Source: Streptomyces sp. NRRL B-1347 (GTDB lineage: Bacteria > Actinomycetota > Actinomycetes > Streptomycetales > Streptomycetaceae). From it: a stretch of 64,000 nucleotides of DNA. The notes beneath the pieces were generated by a model that searched no databases, was not told the DNA's origin, and was given only the letters and a program-made list of their open reading frames with translations. A program made the position numbers and the translations under genes. The stretch's first letter is position 1; each line of letters begins with the position of its first letter. The DNA is taken from assembly GCF_000720325.1 (NCBI RefSeq), contig NZ_JOJM01000003.1, positions 1-64,000 on the forward strand, read 5' to 3'. Below, piece by piece: positions 1-11,200 of this stretch.

Positions 1-3000
1 GAAGCGGAACCAGTCGTCCGTGGACGTGAACAGCCGCACCACATTGCGGTGTTCGACGACCACACCCTTGGGCACGCCCGTCGAGCCCGACGTGTAGATC
101 ACGTACGCCATGGCGGACGGCGTGAGGTCCGGCACCGACAGGTCGTCGGCGGCGCGGGCCGCCCACTGGTCGGCGTCCGCGCGCACGTCCACGACGGGGA
201 TGGCGGGGACGGCGAGGCCCTCGGGCAGCGCGCCGTCCGTGACCAGGACGCGGGGTGCGCTGTCCGTCAGGATGTGCGCGAGCCGGTCCGCGGGGGACGC
301 CGGGTCCACGGGCACGTACGCGCCGCCCGCCTTGAGCACCGCGAGCACGGCCACCACGAGGTGTTCGCTGCGCGGCAGGCACAGGGCGACGAGGACGTCC
401 GGGCCCACGCCCAGACCGCGCAGATGCCGGGCGAGACGGTTCGCCCGCGCGTTCAGCTCCCCGTACGACAGACGACGGTCCTCGAACTCCACCGCCACCG
501 CGTCCGGCCTGGAGGTTTCCAGGTAGCCGATGACCAGCTCGGCGTCCTGGGCCCGGTCGATCTGCGCGTCGAGCGAGAAGGAGTGCCCGAGGTCGTCGAC
601 GGACAGGGCGATGGGGTAGTTGCTGCGCTCGATGACGCCCGCGAGGGACTTGACGCCCGCGCGCTCCAGCTCGCTGTCGTCGATGCGGTCGTCGGACTCC
701 AGGTGCCGGTAGTTCAGGATCGCGTTGAACAGCGGCGTCTCCGGCGGTACGGCGCTGTGGCCGTGGGCGACGGCGAGCGGGGTCTGCTCGTGGCGCACCA
801 GGTCGCGCAGGGTCCGGTCGGTGGCGCTCACCAGGTCGCGCACGCTCACCCCGGTCAGGTCGACGCGCACGGGGAGGGTGTTGATGAAGTTGCCGAGCAT
901 GCGCTCGATGCCGCGCGGGCCCTGGAGGCGGCCCGACATGACGGTGCCGAAGACCACGTCGTCGCGGCCCGCGCAGGCCGCCACGACCAGGGCCCAGCCC
1001 GCGTGGAAGAGCGTGGCCGGGCTGATCCGCAGGTCCTTCGCGCAGGCCCGGATCCGCTCGCCGAGGCGGGCGGCCAGCGGGCGGCGCAGGTCCAGGACGC
1101 TGCGGCCGTCGCCGTGGACATCCTGGAGCCCGAACATCACGGTGGGCTCGGTGACGTCGCCGAGCCGGTCCCGGAAGTAGTCCGCCGGGTCGAGCTCGCG
1201 CGCGCGGTGCTGCACGTGGGCGATGAAGTCGCGGTACGGAGCGGGCGGGGCCAGCTCCCCCGCGCGGCCCGTCATATGGGCGACGACCTCGCGGAACAGC
1301 AGGCCCAGCGAGGTCGCGTCGTCGATGACGTGGTGCAGGTTGAGCGCGGCGTACCAGGTGGCGGTGGAGGGCTGCCGGGTGGCGCGCAGCCGGATCAGCG
1401 GGGCGCGGTCAAGGCGCATCGCCTGCGGCCGGGCCAGGAGTTCGCGGATCTCGCCCTCGGCGTCGCGGCCCGCGGGCACCTCGAACTCCTCCAGGTCGAG
1501 CTCCGCGCGGCGCACCACGACCTGGACGGGCCGGGACAGGCCCTGGGTGAGGATCGCCGTGCGCAGCGCGTCGTGCCGGGCGACGGCCGCGCGCAGGGCG
1601 CGCACGAAGCCGTCCAGGTGGGACCTGCTCTCGAAGGAGAACACGCCGGAGAGCACGTACGGGTCGCGGCCGCTCTCCTTGAGGTGGTGGAAGAGCATGC
1701 CTTCCTGGAGGGCCGCCAGCGGGTACACGTCCTGGACGTTGGGCGCGCCGCCGGGCACGGCGGCGACGACCGCCGCCAGCTCGTCCTCGGTCAGGGAGAC
1801 CAGGGGCAGCATGTCCGGGGTGAGCCGGTCGCAGTCCTCGGGGATGCCGTTCGGCGGGACGGTGAACGCCGTCCGCGCCGGGGCGGCGTCCGCCGCGTCC
1901 CGCGCGCCGGGGTCCGCCTTGGCGTGCGCCGCGTCGATCGCGGCGGCCAGGTCGGCGAGCGTGGCGGCGGCGAACACGCTGTGCAGCTCGCAGTCGAGCC
2001 CCGCGTCGTGCAGGCGCGCGGTCAGCTTCGGGATGAGCAGCGAGTGCCCGCCGAGGGCGAAGAAGTTGTCGTGGACGCCGATGCGCTCCTCGTCGAAGCC
2101 GAGCAGGCCCGCGCAGACCGCGAGCAGGGTCCGCTCGGTGGGCGTGCGCGGGGCGACGCGGTCACCGGCCACGGCGTACGCGTCGGCGTCGGGGGCCGGG
2201 AGCGCCTTCCGGTCGAGCTTGCCGTTGGCGGTCAGCGGCAGGGCGTCGAGGCGGACCAGGGCGCCCGGGACCATGTACTCGGGCAGCGACTGCCCGAGGT
2301 GGCGCACCAGGGTGTCGTGGAACTCCCCCGTGTGCGCCTCGTCGAGGACGACGTAGCCGACGAGCCGCGGGCTGCCGGGGCTGTCCTCGCGGGCGAGGAC
2401 GGCGCAGGCCCGCACGGCGGGGTGGCGGGCGAGGCGGTCCTCGATCTCGTCGAGCTCGATGCGGAAGCCGCGCAGCTTGACCTGGTTGTCGATGCGGCCG
2501 AGGTACTCCAGGGTGCCGTCGGGCAGCCGGCGGACGAGGTCGCCCGTGCGGTACATGCGGGCGTCCGGGTCCGCGGCGAACGGGTTCGGGACGAAGCGCT
2601 CGCGCGTCAGAGCGGGGTTGTTGAGGTAGCCGCGGGCCAGGCCGACGCCTGCGATGTGCAGCTCGCCCGCGCAGCCCACGGCCTGCAGCCGGCCCAGGTC
2701 GTCCAGGACGTGCAGCTGGATGTTCTGGATCGGGCGGCCGATCGGCACCGCGCGCGCCGTGGTGTCGGGCGGGCAGGCCCAGTGGGTGACGTCGATGGCG
2801 GCCTCGGTGGGGCCGTACAGGTTGTGCAGACGGGCGCGGTGCTGGGCGTAGTGCCGCGCGGGCAGCTCCGGCGGCAGGGCCTCGCCGCTGCAGAAGACCT
2901 GGCGCAGCGAGGTGCAGCGCGCCCAGCCCTCGTGGTCGAGCATGAGGCGCAGCATGGGCGGCACGAAGTGCGCGGTGGTGACCTCGGCGGCGCGGATGAG

Positions 3001-5214
3001 CGACACCAGGTACGCGGGGTCCTTGTGGCCGCCCGGCGCGGCGACGACCAGGCGCGCGCCCGTGATCAGCGGCCAGACGAACTCCCACACGGAGACGTCG
3101 AAGCTGAACGGCGTCTTCTGGAGCACGACGTCGTCGGGGGTCAGCGCGTACTCGTTCTGCATCCACTCGACGCGGTTGACGGCAGCGCGGTGCTCGACCA
3201 TGACGCCCTTGGGGCGGCCGGTGGAGCCTGAGGTGTAGATGACGTACGCGAGGTCGCCGGGGGCGATCCGGGCGGGGGCTGCCGGGTCCTGGGCGCGCGG
3301 GGCGCCGTCGGGGACCGGCCGTCCTTCGGTGTCCAGGCGGAGCACCGTGCGCGCCCCGGCCAGGGCGGAGACGTCGGAGGCGGACTGGGCGAGGACGAGG
3401 GCGGCGCCCGAGTCCTCGATCATGTACTGGATGCGTTCGGCCGGGTAGTCCGGCTCGAGCGGGAGGTAGGCGCCGCCCGCCTTCATGACCGCCCACAGGG
3501 CGATCACCATCTCCATGGAGCGTTCCATGGAGATGCCGACGACGGTGTCCGCGGTGACGCCGCGGCGGCGCAGCTCGGCGGCCAGGGCGTCGGTGCGCTC
3601 GGCGAGTTCGGCGTACGTCAGGGAGCGCTCGCCGTACACGAGGGCGGTGCGGTCGCCGTGGCGGGCGACGGCGTCGGCGAGCAGGTCGGGCAGGCTGCGC
3701 TCGGCGGAGAAGGGCCGGGTGGTGTCGTTCCACGCGTCGAAGCGGCGCAGCTCGTCGTCCGACAGGTGCGAGGCCTCGGAAAGCAGCTGCTCCGGGGCGT
3801 CGACGAGGGCGCTCAGGAGGGTCTCGTAGTGGCCGAGGAAGCGCTCGACGTCCGCCGCGTCGAAGCGCGCGGCGTCGTACTTGAGGTGCAGCATGTAGGC
3901 GTCGGCGGCGTGCTCGACGACCTCCAGGTGGAGCTTGAACTCCCCCTCCTGGGATATCTCCTCCACGAACCGCAGCGAGCGGGCCAGGTCGAGGCCGAGC
4001 ACGTCGCCGTCCGTGACGTGCATCATGCGCTGGTTCTGGAAGACGTACGACACCTGGAAGACCGGGGAGGTGTCGGGGTCCGTGCGCAGGTTCAGGTCCT
4101 GCACCATGCGCGGGAACGGGTACGCGGCGTGGTCGAGGCCGTCGGCCATGACGAGCGTCAGGTCGCGCACGAAGTCCGTGAACGGCACGTCGCCGCGCAC
4201 GCCGTGGCGCACGGGCAGCATGTTCACGAAGTAGCCGACCGCGTCGTCGTAGGTCGCGTCCGGCCGGCCCAGGGAGGGCACGCCGACAATGAGGTCGCGC
4301 TCGCCGCTGTAGCGGTGCAGGAGCAGTTCGTACACGGCGAGGAAGAGCACCGCGGGCTTGGCGCCGCGGGCCGCGCACAGGTCGCGCACGCGGGCGGCGA
4401 GGGCCGGGGGCAGCGGCAGGGCGACGGTCTCGCCCACCACGGCGGCGCCGGGCGCGGGGGCGCGCTCGATGCCGAGGCTGAGGACCGGCAGGTCGCCCGC
4501 CAGGGTGTCCTGCCAGAAGGCGCGGTGGCGGGCGCCTTCGGGGCCCGCGAGGAAGTCCGCCTCCCAGCGCACGAACGCGTCGTAGGCGTCGTGCCGCGCG
4601 GCCGCGGGCTCGGGCGTGCCGCCCTGGAGCAGGGTGTCGTACGTGCGGAGCAGGTCGCGCAGCAGGACGGGGGTCGAGGCGCCGTCGAACACCAGGTGGT
4701 GCAGGACGAGCAGCACGAGGGTCTGCGGCGCCTCGGCCGTGCCCGCCGTGTACACGACGGCCCGGGCCGGTCCCTCCTCGTGCAGGTCGAAGGGCGCCTT
4801 GGCCTGCTCGCGCGCCAGGGCGAGCAGGACGTCGTCGGGCAGCCCCTGCGGCACGGTCTGGTGCCGGAAGGGCGCGTCGCCGCCGTCGGGGCGCCGCACC
4901 AGGTACGGGGTGCCCTCGTCCTCGACGACCACGCTGTGCAGCAGCGCGTGCCGGGACGTCACCTGCCGGAAGGCCTCCTCGAAGACCGCGACGTCGAACG
5001 GCGCCGACGTGCGGAAGCAGACGGGGACGTTGTACACGTCCGACGCGGGCCGCAGCTTGTGGAGCAGCCACAGCCCCTTCTGGCCCTCGGAGAGGGCACG
5101 CCGGTCCGTGACGCCCGCCTGCGCGGAGTCCTGGAGTCGTTCGTAGAACGCGAGCACGTCCTCGGCGGTGTAGAGGCCCGCCTTGAAGCCCGCCAGAATC
5201 TGATCCTCGTTCAC
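1..5214 (-). CDS. NRPS, C-A(Ser)-PCP-C-A..., 3' end beyond window
   Basis: Fourth gene of the assembly line; 1738 residues are visible and the reading frame is still open at position 1. Domains (approximate residues): condensation 36-460 with HHLVFDG near 173; adenylation 490-1005 with YTSGSTGRPKG near 660; PCP with phosphopantetheine Ser near 1054 in LGGHSLL; second condensation 1110-1560 with HHVIDDA near 1297; second adenylation from about 1590, cut just after its YTSGSTGVPKG loop. By alignment to the GrsA pocket the first A domain reads D-V-W-H-F-S-L-I-D, the serine code. The second A domain ends before its specificity residues. The GTG start overlaps the TGA of the preceding PKS gene by 4 nt (GTGA), with a GAAGGAAG ribosome site about 9 nt upstream. 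The first C domain should join the polyketide held on the upstream KS0-ACP to Ser. No termination domain is visible, so chain release lies further left. Confidence 0.93.
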   Translation of the reverse strand, partial: MNEDQILAGFKAGLYTAEDVLAFYERLQDSAQAGVTDRRALSEGQKGLWLLHKLRPASDVYNVPVCFRTSAPFDVAVFEEAFRQVTSRHALLHSVVVEDEGTPYLVRRPDGGDAPFRHQTVPQGLPDDVLLALAREQAKAPFDLHEEGPARAVVYTAGTAEAPQTLVLLVLHHLVFDGASTPVLLRDLLRTYDTLLQGGTPEPAAARHDAYDAFVRWEADFLAGPEGARHRAFWQDTLAGDLPVLSLGIERAPAPGAAVVGETVALPLPPALAARVRDLCAARGAKPAVLFLAVYELLLHRYSGERDLIVGVPSLGRPDATYDDAVGYFVNMLPVRHGVRGDVPFTDFVRDLTLVMADGLDHAAYPFPRMVQDLNLRTDPDTSPVFQVSYVFQNQRMMHVTDGDVLGLDLARSLRFVEEISQEGEFKLHLEVVEHAADAYMLHLKYDAARFDAADVERFLGHYETLLSALVDAPEQLLSEASHLSDDELRRFDAWNDTTRPFSAERSLPDLLADAVARHGDRTALVYGERSLTYAELAERTDALAAELRRRGVTADTVVGISMERSMEMVIALWAVMKAGGAYLPLEPDYPAERIQYMIEDSGAALVLAQSASDVSALAGARTVLRLDTEGRPVPDGAPRAQDPAAPARIAPGDLAYVIYTSGSTGRPKGVMVEHRAAVNRVEWMQNEYALTPDDVVLQKTPFSFDVSVWEFVWPLITGARLVVAAPGGHKDPAYLVSLIRAAEVTTAHFVPPMLRLMLDHEGWARCTSLRQVFCSGEALPPELPARHYAQHRARLHNLYGPTEAAIDVTHWACPPDTTARAVPIGRPIQNIQLHVLDDLGRLQAVGCAGELHIAGVGLARGYLNNPALTRERFVPNPFAADPDARMYRTGDLVRRLPDGTLEYLGRIDNQVKLRGFRIELDEIEDRLARHPAVRACAVLAREDSPGSPRLVGYVVLDEAHTGEFHDTLVRHLGQSLPEYMVPGALVRLDALPLTANGKLDRKALPAPDADAYAVAGDRVAPRTPTERTLLAVCAGLLGFDEERIGVHDNFFALGGHSLLIPKLTARLHDAGLDCELHSVFAAATLADLAAAIDAAHAKADPGARDAADAAPARTAFTVPPNGIPEDCDRLTPDMLPLVSLTEDELAAVVAAVPGGAPNVQDVYPLAALQEGMLFHHLKESGRDPYVLSGVFSFESRSHLDGFVRALRAAVARHDALRTAILTQGLSRPVQVVVRRAELDLEEFEVPAGRDAEGEIRELLARPQAMRLDRAPLIRLRATRQPSTATWYAALNLHHVIDDATSLGLLFREVVAHMTGRAGELAPPAPYRDFIAHVQHRARELDPADYFRDRLGDVTEPTVMFGLQDVHGDGRSVLDLRRPLAARLGERIRACAKDLRISPATLFHAGWALVVAACAGRDDVVFGTVMSGRLQGPRGIERMLGNFINTLPVRVDLTGVSVRDLVSATDRTLRDLVRHEQTPLAVAHGHSAVPPETPLFNAILNYRHLESDDRIDDSELERAGVKSLAGVIERSNYPIALSVDDLGHSFSLDAQIDRAQDAELVIGYLETSRPDAVAVEFEDRRLSYGELNARANRLARHLRGLGVGPDVLVALCLPRSEHLVVAVLAVLKAGGAYVPVDPASPADRLAHILTDSAPRVLVTDGALPEGLAVPAIPVVDVRADADQWAARAADDLSVPDLTPSAMAYVIYTSGSTGVPKGVVVEHRNVVRLFTSTDDWFRF

Positions 5215-8200
5215 GCGCCCGGTGCTTCCTTCATGAGTGACTTGAGTTCTTCGAGTCCGACGTGGCCCTGGCGGAACTGCTCCAGGGCCTTGGCCCGTGC
5301 TTCGCGTACGTCCGGTGCTTCGGGTGGCTGCGGGGTTCCGCGCTTCGCGGCGAGCCGGTCCGCGATGCGCTCCAGGGTGGTGAGTTCGACGATCTCCCGG
5401 GTGGTGAGGGTGAGACCGAGGTCGGTCTCCACCGCGCGCCGCAGGCGCACCCACAGGACGGAGTCGGCGCCCAGGCTGTGCAGGTCCTTGTCCAGCGGGA
5501 GTTCGCCGGGGCCGAAGCCGAGGGCGTCGCTGAAGTAGTCCGCGAGGTAGCGCAGGATGTCGTCGCCGCGCCCGGCGCCGTCGGGTTCGGCGACGGGGTC
5601 GGGGTGCTGGTCGGTGTGCGGGGTGGCCGCGTCGGGTGCGGGAGCCGCCGCGAGCGTGCCCGTGGCCGCCGTGGAGATGTCTGTGGCCGCCGCGGGGGTG
5701 TCTGTGGCCGCCGTCGGCGTACCCGTGTGCCCCACCCAGTACCGCTTGCGCCGGAACGCCGTCGTCGGCAGCGGTACGAGTCGGCGCCCCTGCCCGGTGT
5801 GCAGTGCGCGCCAGGGGATCCGGCCGCCGCGCACCCACAGCTCGGCGAGCCGGTCGAGTTCGCCGTCGGTCACGAGCGCGCGGACGAACGCCTCGCCGTG
5901 GCCGCCCGCGAGCAGGTCGCCCAGGGTGGCGCCCCCCGCCTCCGCGTCGCCCCGGTACAGCGGGCCGTACGGGGGCCGGTCCGCCAGGAAATCGGCGAGC
6001 GTGCGCAGCAGGCCCGCGCGGGAGTCCGTGACGAACGCCAGGCGCTCGGCCTGCGCTTCCCTGCCCACGCGCAGCGTGTGGGCGACGTCGGCGAGCCAGG
6101 CGGCGGCGTCCGCGCCCGGTGCGTCGCTCCGCTCGACGAAGTCGTGCAGGAGGCGGGCCGCGGTGCGCAGCCGCTCGGGGTCACCGGCGGACAGCAGGAT
6201 CAGCTCAGGCCGCGTCGGCTGCGGCCGGTTGGCCTCCGGGCGCTCGGGCTCCGGCGCCTCCTCCACGACGAGGCTGACGTGGCTGCCGCCCGCTCCGACG
6301 GAGTTGAGCAGCGCGCGCCGGGGCGTGCCGGGGCGCGGCTCCCAGGGCGTCAGCGTCTCGCACAGCCGCAACGGACCCTCGTCCAGGCGGAGTTCGGGGT
6401 TGGGCGTGCCGACCGCGGTGCGGGGCGCCAGCTCCCGGTGGCGGAGCTGGAGGATGACCTTGGTGAGCTGGGCGATGCCGGACGCGGCCTCGGGGTGGCC
6501 CAGGTTGGACTTCACCGAGCCGAGCGCGATCGGCTCGGTGACGTCGCCGAAGACCTCGCGGAGCGCGCCCGCCTCGACGGCGTCGCCGAGCGCGGACCCG
6601 TTGGCCGCGGCCTCCACGTAGCCGATCGACGCGGGCTCGCAGCCCGCCTTCTCCAGGGCCCTGCGGGCCACGTTCACCTGCGTCCTGCGGCTCGGGGCCA
6701 TGAACTGGCCCGCGCGGCCGCCGTGCAGCGAGGCGCTGCCCTTGATGACGGCGAGGACGGTGTCGCCGTCCCTGCGGGCGGCGGCCAGCGGCTTGAGCAG
6801 GACGGCGCCCACCGCCTCGGCGGGCAGATAGCCGTCGCCGTCGCGGAAGCTGCGGCTGCCGCGGTGGCTGCCGAGCAGGCCCGCCCGGGACAGCGCCCGG
6901 TACTTGTCCGGGTGGACGGTCAGGTTCACCCCGCCCGCGATGGCCAGCTCGCTGTCGCCGCTCAGCAGATCGGCGCAGGCCAGGTGAATGGCCGCCGCCG
7001 AGGACGCGCACATGCCGTCCACGGCGAGGCTCGGGCCCTCCAGGCCGAAGTAGTGCGAGACGCGGTTGGCGATGAGGTTGTACGACGCCGCCGACGTCAG
7101 GGCGGAGCGCACCACGTCGGCGGTGTCGGCCCGGTACATCTGGTACATCGCGCCGACGTACACTCCGACCCGGCGGCCGTACGTGCGCTCGACGGCCTCC
7201 TGGGTGACGCCGCTCTGTTCCAGGAGCTGCCACACCGTCTCCAGGAACAGCCGCTGCTGCGGGTCCATGGTCTCGGCCTCGCGCGGCGAGATGCCGAAGT
7301 GCAGCGGGTCGAACTGGTCGACGCCGTCGAGGAAGCCGCCCCACTTGCCGTAGCTCTTGCCGACCGCGTCACGGTCGGGGTCGAACACCGCGTCGTGGTC
7401 CCAGCGGTCGGCGGGGACCTCGGTGACGCAGTCGGCGCCGGAGCGCAGCAGGCCCCACAGGGCGTCGGGGTCGGCGGCGCCCGGGTAGCGCCCGGCGAGG
7501 CCGATGATGGCGACGCCCTCGTCGCGCGGGTCCCGTGCGGACGGGACCGAAACGGTCGGGACCGCGACGGACGGGATCGCGACGGGCGGGATCGCGACGG
7601 GCGGGATCGAAGCGGACGGTACCGGGGCGGACGGTACCGGGGCGGGCTGCGCCTCCTCGCGCTGGGCCTTCGCGGGCTCGGCGGCGAGCGGGGCCGGTGC
7701 GGGCTCCGGTGCGGGCACCGCGGCGACCGTCTCGCCGAACAGCGCGCGCAGCGCGTCACCGTGCTCGGCGACGAAGTACTCGGCGAGCTCGCGGACCGTC
7801 TGCACCTCGAAGAACAGGGTCTTGGGCAGGGAGCCGAAGTCCGTCTCCAGCTGGGCGATCAGGTTCATCGCCACGACGGAGTCCATGCCGTAGCGCTCGA
7901 GGGGCACCTCCGCGTCGAGCCGGTCGGCGCCGAGTTTGAGGCCCGCCGCCAGGTGCGCGCGCAGGTGGCGGCGGGTGCGGTCGAGCAGGGCCCGGTCGCC
8001 GCCCGCCGCCCCGGCGGGGGACGTCGGCGCGGTGGCGGGAGGCGTCGGCGCGGCGGCCCGCTCCTCGGCACCGGCGCGCGGCTCGGCCGCCGGTGCCCGC
8101 CCGGGTCGCGCGGTCAGCCGCGGCAGGACCGCGTCGCGCCGCCCGGCGACGACCAGGAGCTGACCGTCCGCGAGGCCGGTGCGGCGTGCGGCGACGCCGG

Positions 8201-11200
8201 TGCGCAGGGCGCGCAGACCGCTCTCGGTGTCCAGCGGGACGAGGTCCATCCGCCGCAGCCGGTCCGCGACGGCTGCGTCCCCGCCCATGCCGCCCTCGGC
8301 CCACAGGGGCCAGTTCAGGGACAGGGTCAGGCCGTGGCGCGCTCCGGCGGCCGCGAGGCGGCCCCGGTGGGCGGCGTAGGCGTCCATGAAGGCGTTGCCC
8401 GCCGCGTAGTCGGCCTGGCCCGCGTTGCCCAGGGCACCGGTCGTCGACGAGTAGCACAGGAACAGCTCAAGCGGCTGGTCCCGGGTCAGCTCGTCCAGGT
8501 GGACGAGACCCGCGACCTTCGGCGCGAGGACGCGCGCGAATTCCTCGGGCGCCTTGTTCACGACGAAGTTGTCGCGCAGCACGCCCGCGGCGTGCACGAC
8601 GCCGGTCAGCGGCCCGTGCGTCCGCGCGATGTGCGCCACCAGGCGTTCCACGTCGGCGCGGTCGGTGACGTCGGTGCGCTGGTGGTCCACGGTCAGGCCC
8701 GCGGCCCGCAGGCCGTCGAGCGCCTCCCGCTGCGCGTCGTCGAGCGCCGAGCGCCCGGTCAGTACGACGGTGGCGCCCGCGGCGGCCGACGCGATGTCCC
8801 GGGCCGTGACGAGGCCGAGGGCCCCGGTGCCGCCCGTGATGAGGTACACGCCGCCCGCGCGCCACGGGGCGGCGCCCGCGTCCGGCGCCGGAGCCAGCTC
8901 CGTGAGCCGCCTGACCTCGCGGCGGCCCGCGCGGTAGCGGACTTCGGGCGCCGTCTCGGGGGCCGTCTCCGCGCGCAGCCGCTCGGCGACGAGGGCGGGC
9001 GCGGCGCCGTCGAGACAGTCCACGAGCTGGGTGCGCAGCCTCGGGTTCTCCAGGGCCACGGTCCGCAGCAGACCGCTCAGACCGCCGAACACGGTCCGGC
9101 CCGCCGCCTCCTGGCCGCGGTCGCCGACGAGCACGACCTGGAGCAGCGCGCCGCCGCGCACGCCATCCGTCAGGAGGGCGCGCGCCCGGGCGAACACGTG
9201 CCGTGCCGCCGTCAGGTACGCGGTGTCCAGGGGGGCGTCGGCGGCCAGGGCCACGGTCTCGTGGTGCACCGCGCCCGGCAGCACCGCCGTCAGGGCCGTG
9301 GTCAGCGCGGGCTCCTCGCCCGGCGCGAACCGGCCGACGAGGATGACGTGCCGCTCGGCCGCGGGCGTGGCCGTCGCGTCTGCGGGCTCCTCGGCCTCCC
9401 ACACGGGGTGCGTCAGGAGGACGTGGTCCGGCGTGGCGGGCTCGCAGCCCGTCACCGTCTCCAGGTCGAGCCAGTGGCGCTCGCGGGCGAAGGGGTAGCC
9501 GGGCAGGCTCAGCCGGCGCGGGCGTGCCGTGCCGTCCGCCGCGTACAGCAGGTCCCAGTCGACGGCTTCGCCGCGCGCCCAGCGGGCCGCGCACTCCTGG
9601 GGTCCGGTGGCTTCGCCGTCCGCCGCGGCCGGGGCCCGGTCGGCCCTGACCCGGTCGCGTACCCAGTCGCCCGGGGCGGCGGGGTCGGCCAGGAACGCGT
9701 CGAGGGTGCGCCGGAGGGACTCCAGGGAGTCCGCGGTGAAGGCGAGGCGCTCCTCAAGGGCGGTGCGGCCGGTCTGGAGCGTCCAGCCGAGCGCGGCGAG
9801 GTCGTCCTCGGTGAGGCCGTCCGCGCGGGCCCGCAACCGCCGTGCGGCTTCGAGCAGTTGGTCCTCGGTCGCGGCCGACAGGGGTACGGCGACGGGGCGC
9901 GTCCGGGGGGTGGCGGGGGCGTCATCGGGCTCGTACGCGGCCAGGACCACGTGCGCGTTGGCGCCGCCCGCACCGAAGCTGGAGACGCCCGCGACGCGCG
10001 GCCCGTGCCACGGCGCGAGGTCGCGCTGCACGGTGAACGGCGTCCCGTCGAAGTCCAGATGGGGGTTGAGGGTGCTCGCGTGCAGGCTGGGCACCAGCTC
10101 GCCGTGGCGCATCTGGAGCAGCACCTTGGTGACGCCCGCGATGCCCGCGGCGCTCTCGCAGTGGCCGATGTTGGACTTGACCGAGCCGATCGCGCAGGTC
10201 GGCGCGGTCGCCCCGGTCGTCCGCCCGAACGCCTTGACCAGGCCGGTCAGTTCGATGGGGTCGCCGAGGGAGGTGCCGGTGCCGTGCGCCTCCAGGTAGC
10301 TCATCTCGTGCGGCGCGACCCCGGCACGGGCGAGCGCGCGGGTGATGACGTCGCCCTGGGCCGCCGGGTTGGGCACCGAGAAGCCGTGGGTCCTGCCGCC
10401 GTGGTTGAGGGCGGTGCCCTTGATGACCGCGTGGATCTGGTCGCCGTCGGCGACGGCCCGGTCCAGGGGCTTGAGCAGGACGGCGCCGACGCCCTCGCCG
10501 GGCACGTAGCCGTCGCCGCCCTCGCCGAAGCTGCGGCAGCGGCCGTCGCTTGAGGTGAACTTGCCCTGGCTCAGCATCACGTACTTGTTCGGGTGGACGC
10601 TGACGTTGACGCCGCCCGCGACGGCCGCCTCGCACTGACCGCTCCTGATCGCCTCGCAGGCGAGGTGGATCGCGGTCAGCGAGGAGGAGCACATGGTGTC
10701 CACGGCCATGCTCGGGCCGTGGAAGTCGTAGAAGTACGAGATCCGGTTGGCGATGGACGACGGGCTGCCGGAGAGCGCCACGCGGTGGCCACGCGCCTGC
10801 GCCTGGGCGCCGTGGAGCTGGTACTCCTCGTACATCACGCCGACGAACACGCCGACCTTGCCGGTGGCGACGAGGCCCGCATCAGTGTCGCGCCGTCCGG
10901 CGGACTGCCGGGACAGGGTCTCGCCGGTGTACCCGGCGTCCTCCAGGGTGTGGTGGACGCACTCCAGGAACAGCCGCTCCTGGGGGTCGAGGAACTCCGC
11001 CTCGCGCGGCGAGATGCGGAAGAACAGCGGGTCGAAGCGGTCGACGCCGTCGAGGAACCCGCCCCACCGGGACGTGCCCTCGTGGTCGCGGGGGTCCCAG
11101 CGGTCCGCCGGGACCTCGGTGACGCAGTCGCGGCCGGAACGCAGGTTCCGCCAGAACTCGTCGAGGTTCTCCGCCAGCGGGTAGCGGCCGCTCACGCCGA

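Noticed and set aside
2162..5071. Minus-strand open frame of about 970 codons inside the NRPS
   Set aside because: It is a shifted frame. The true NRPS frame, read from GTG 5214, gives intact C, A and PCP motifs throughout.
7535..7639. CRISPR-like or iteron array
   Set aside because: Units are contiguous 15-mers without spacers and code in frame for a Pro-rich linker.
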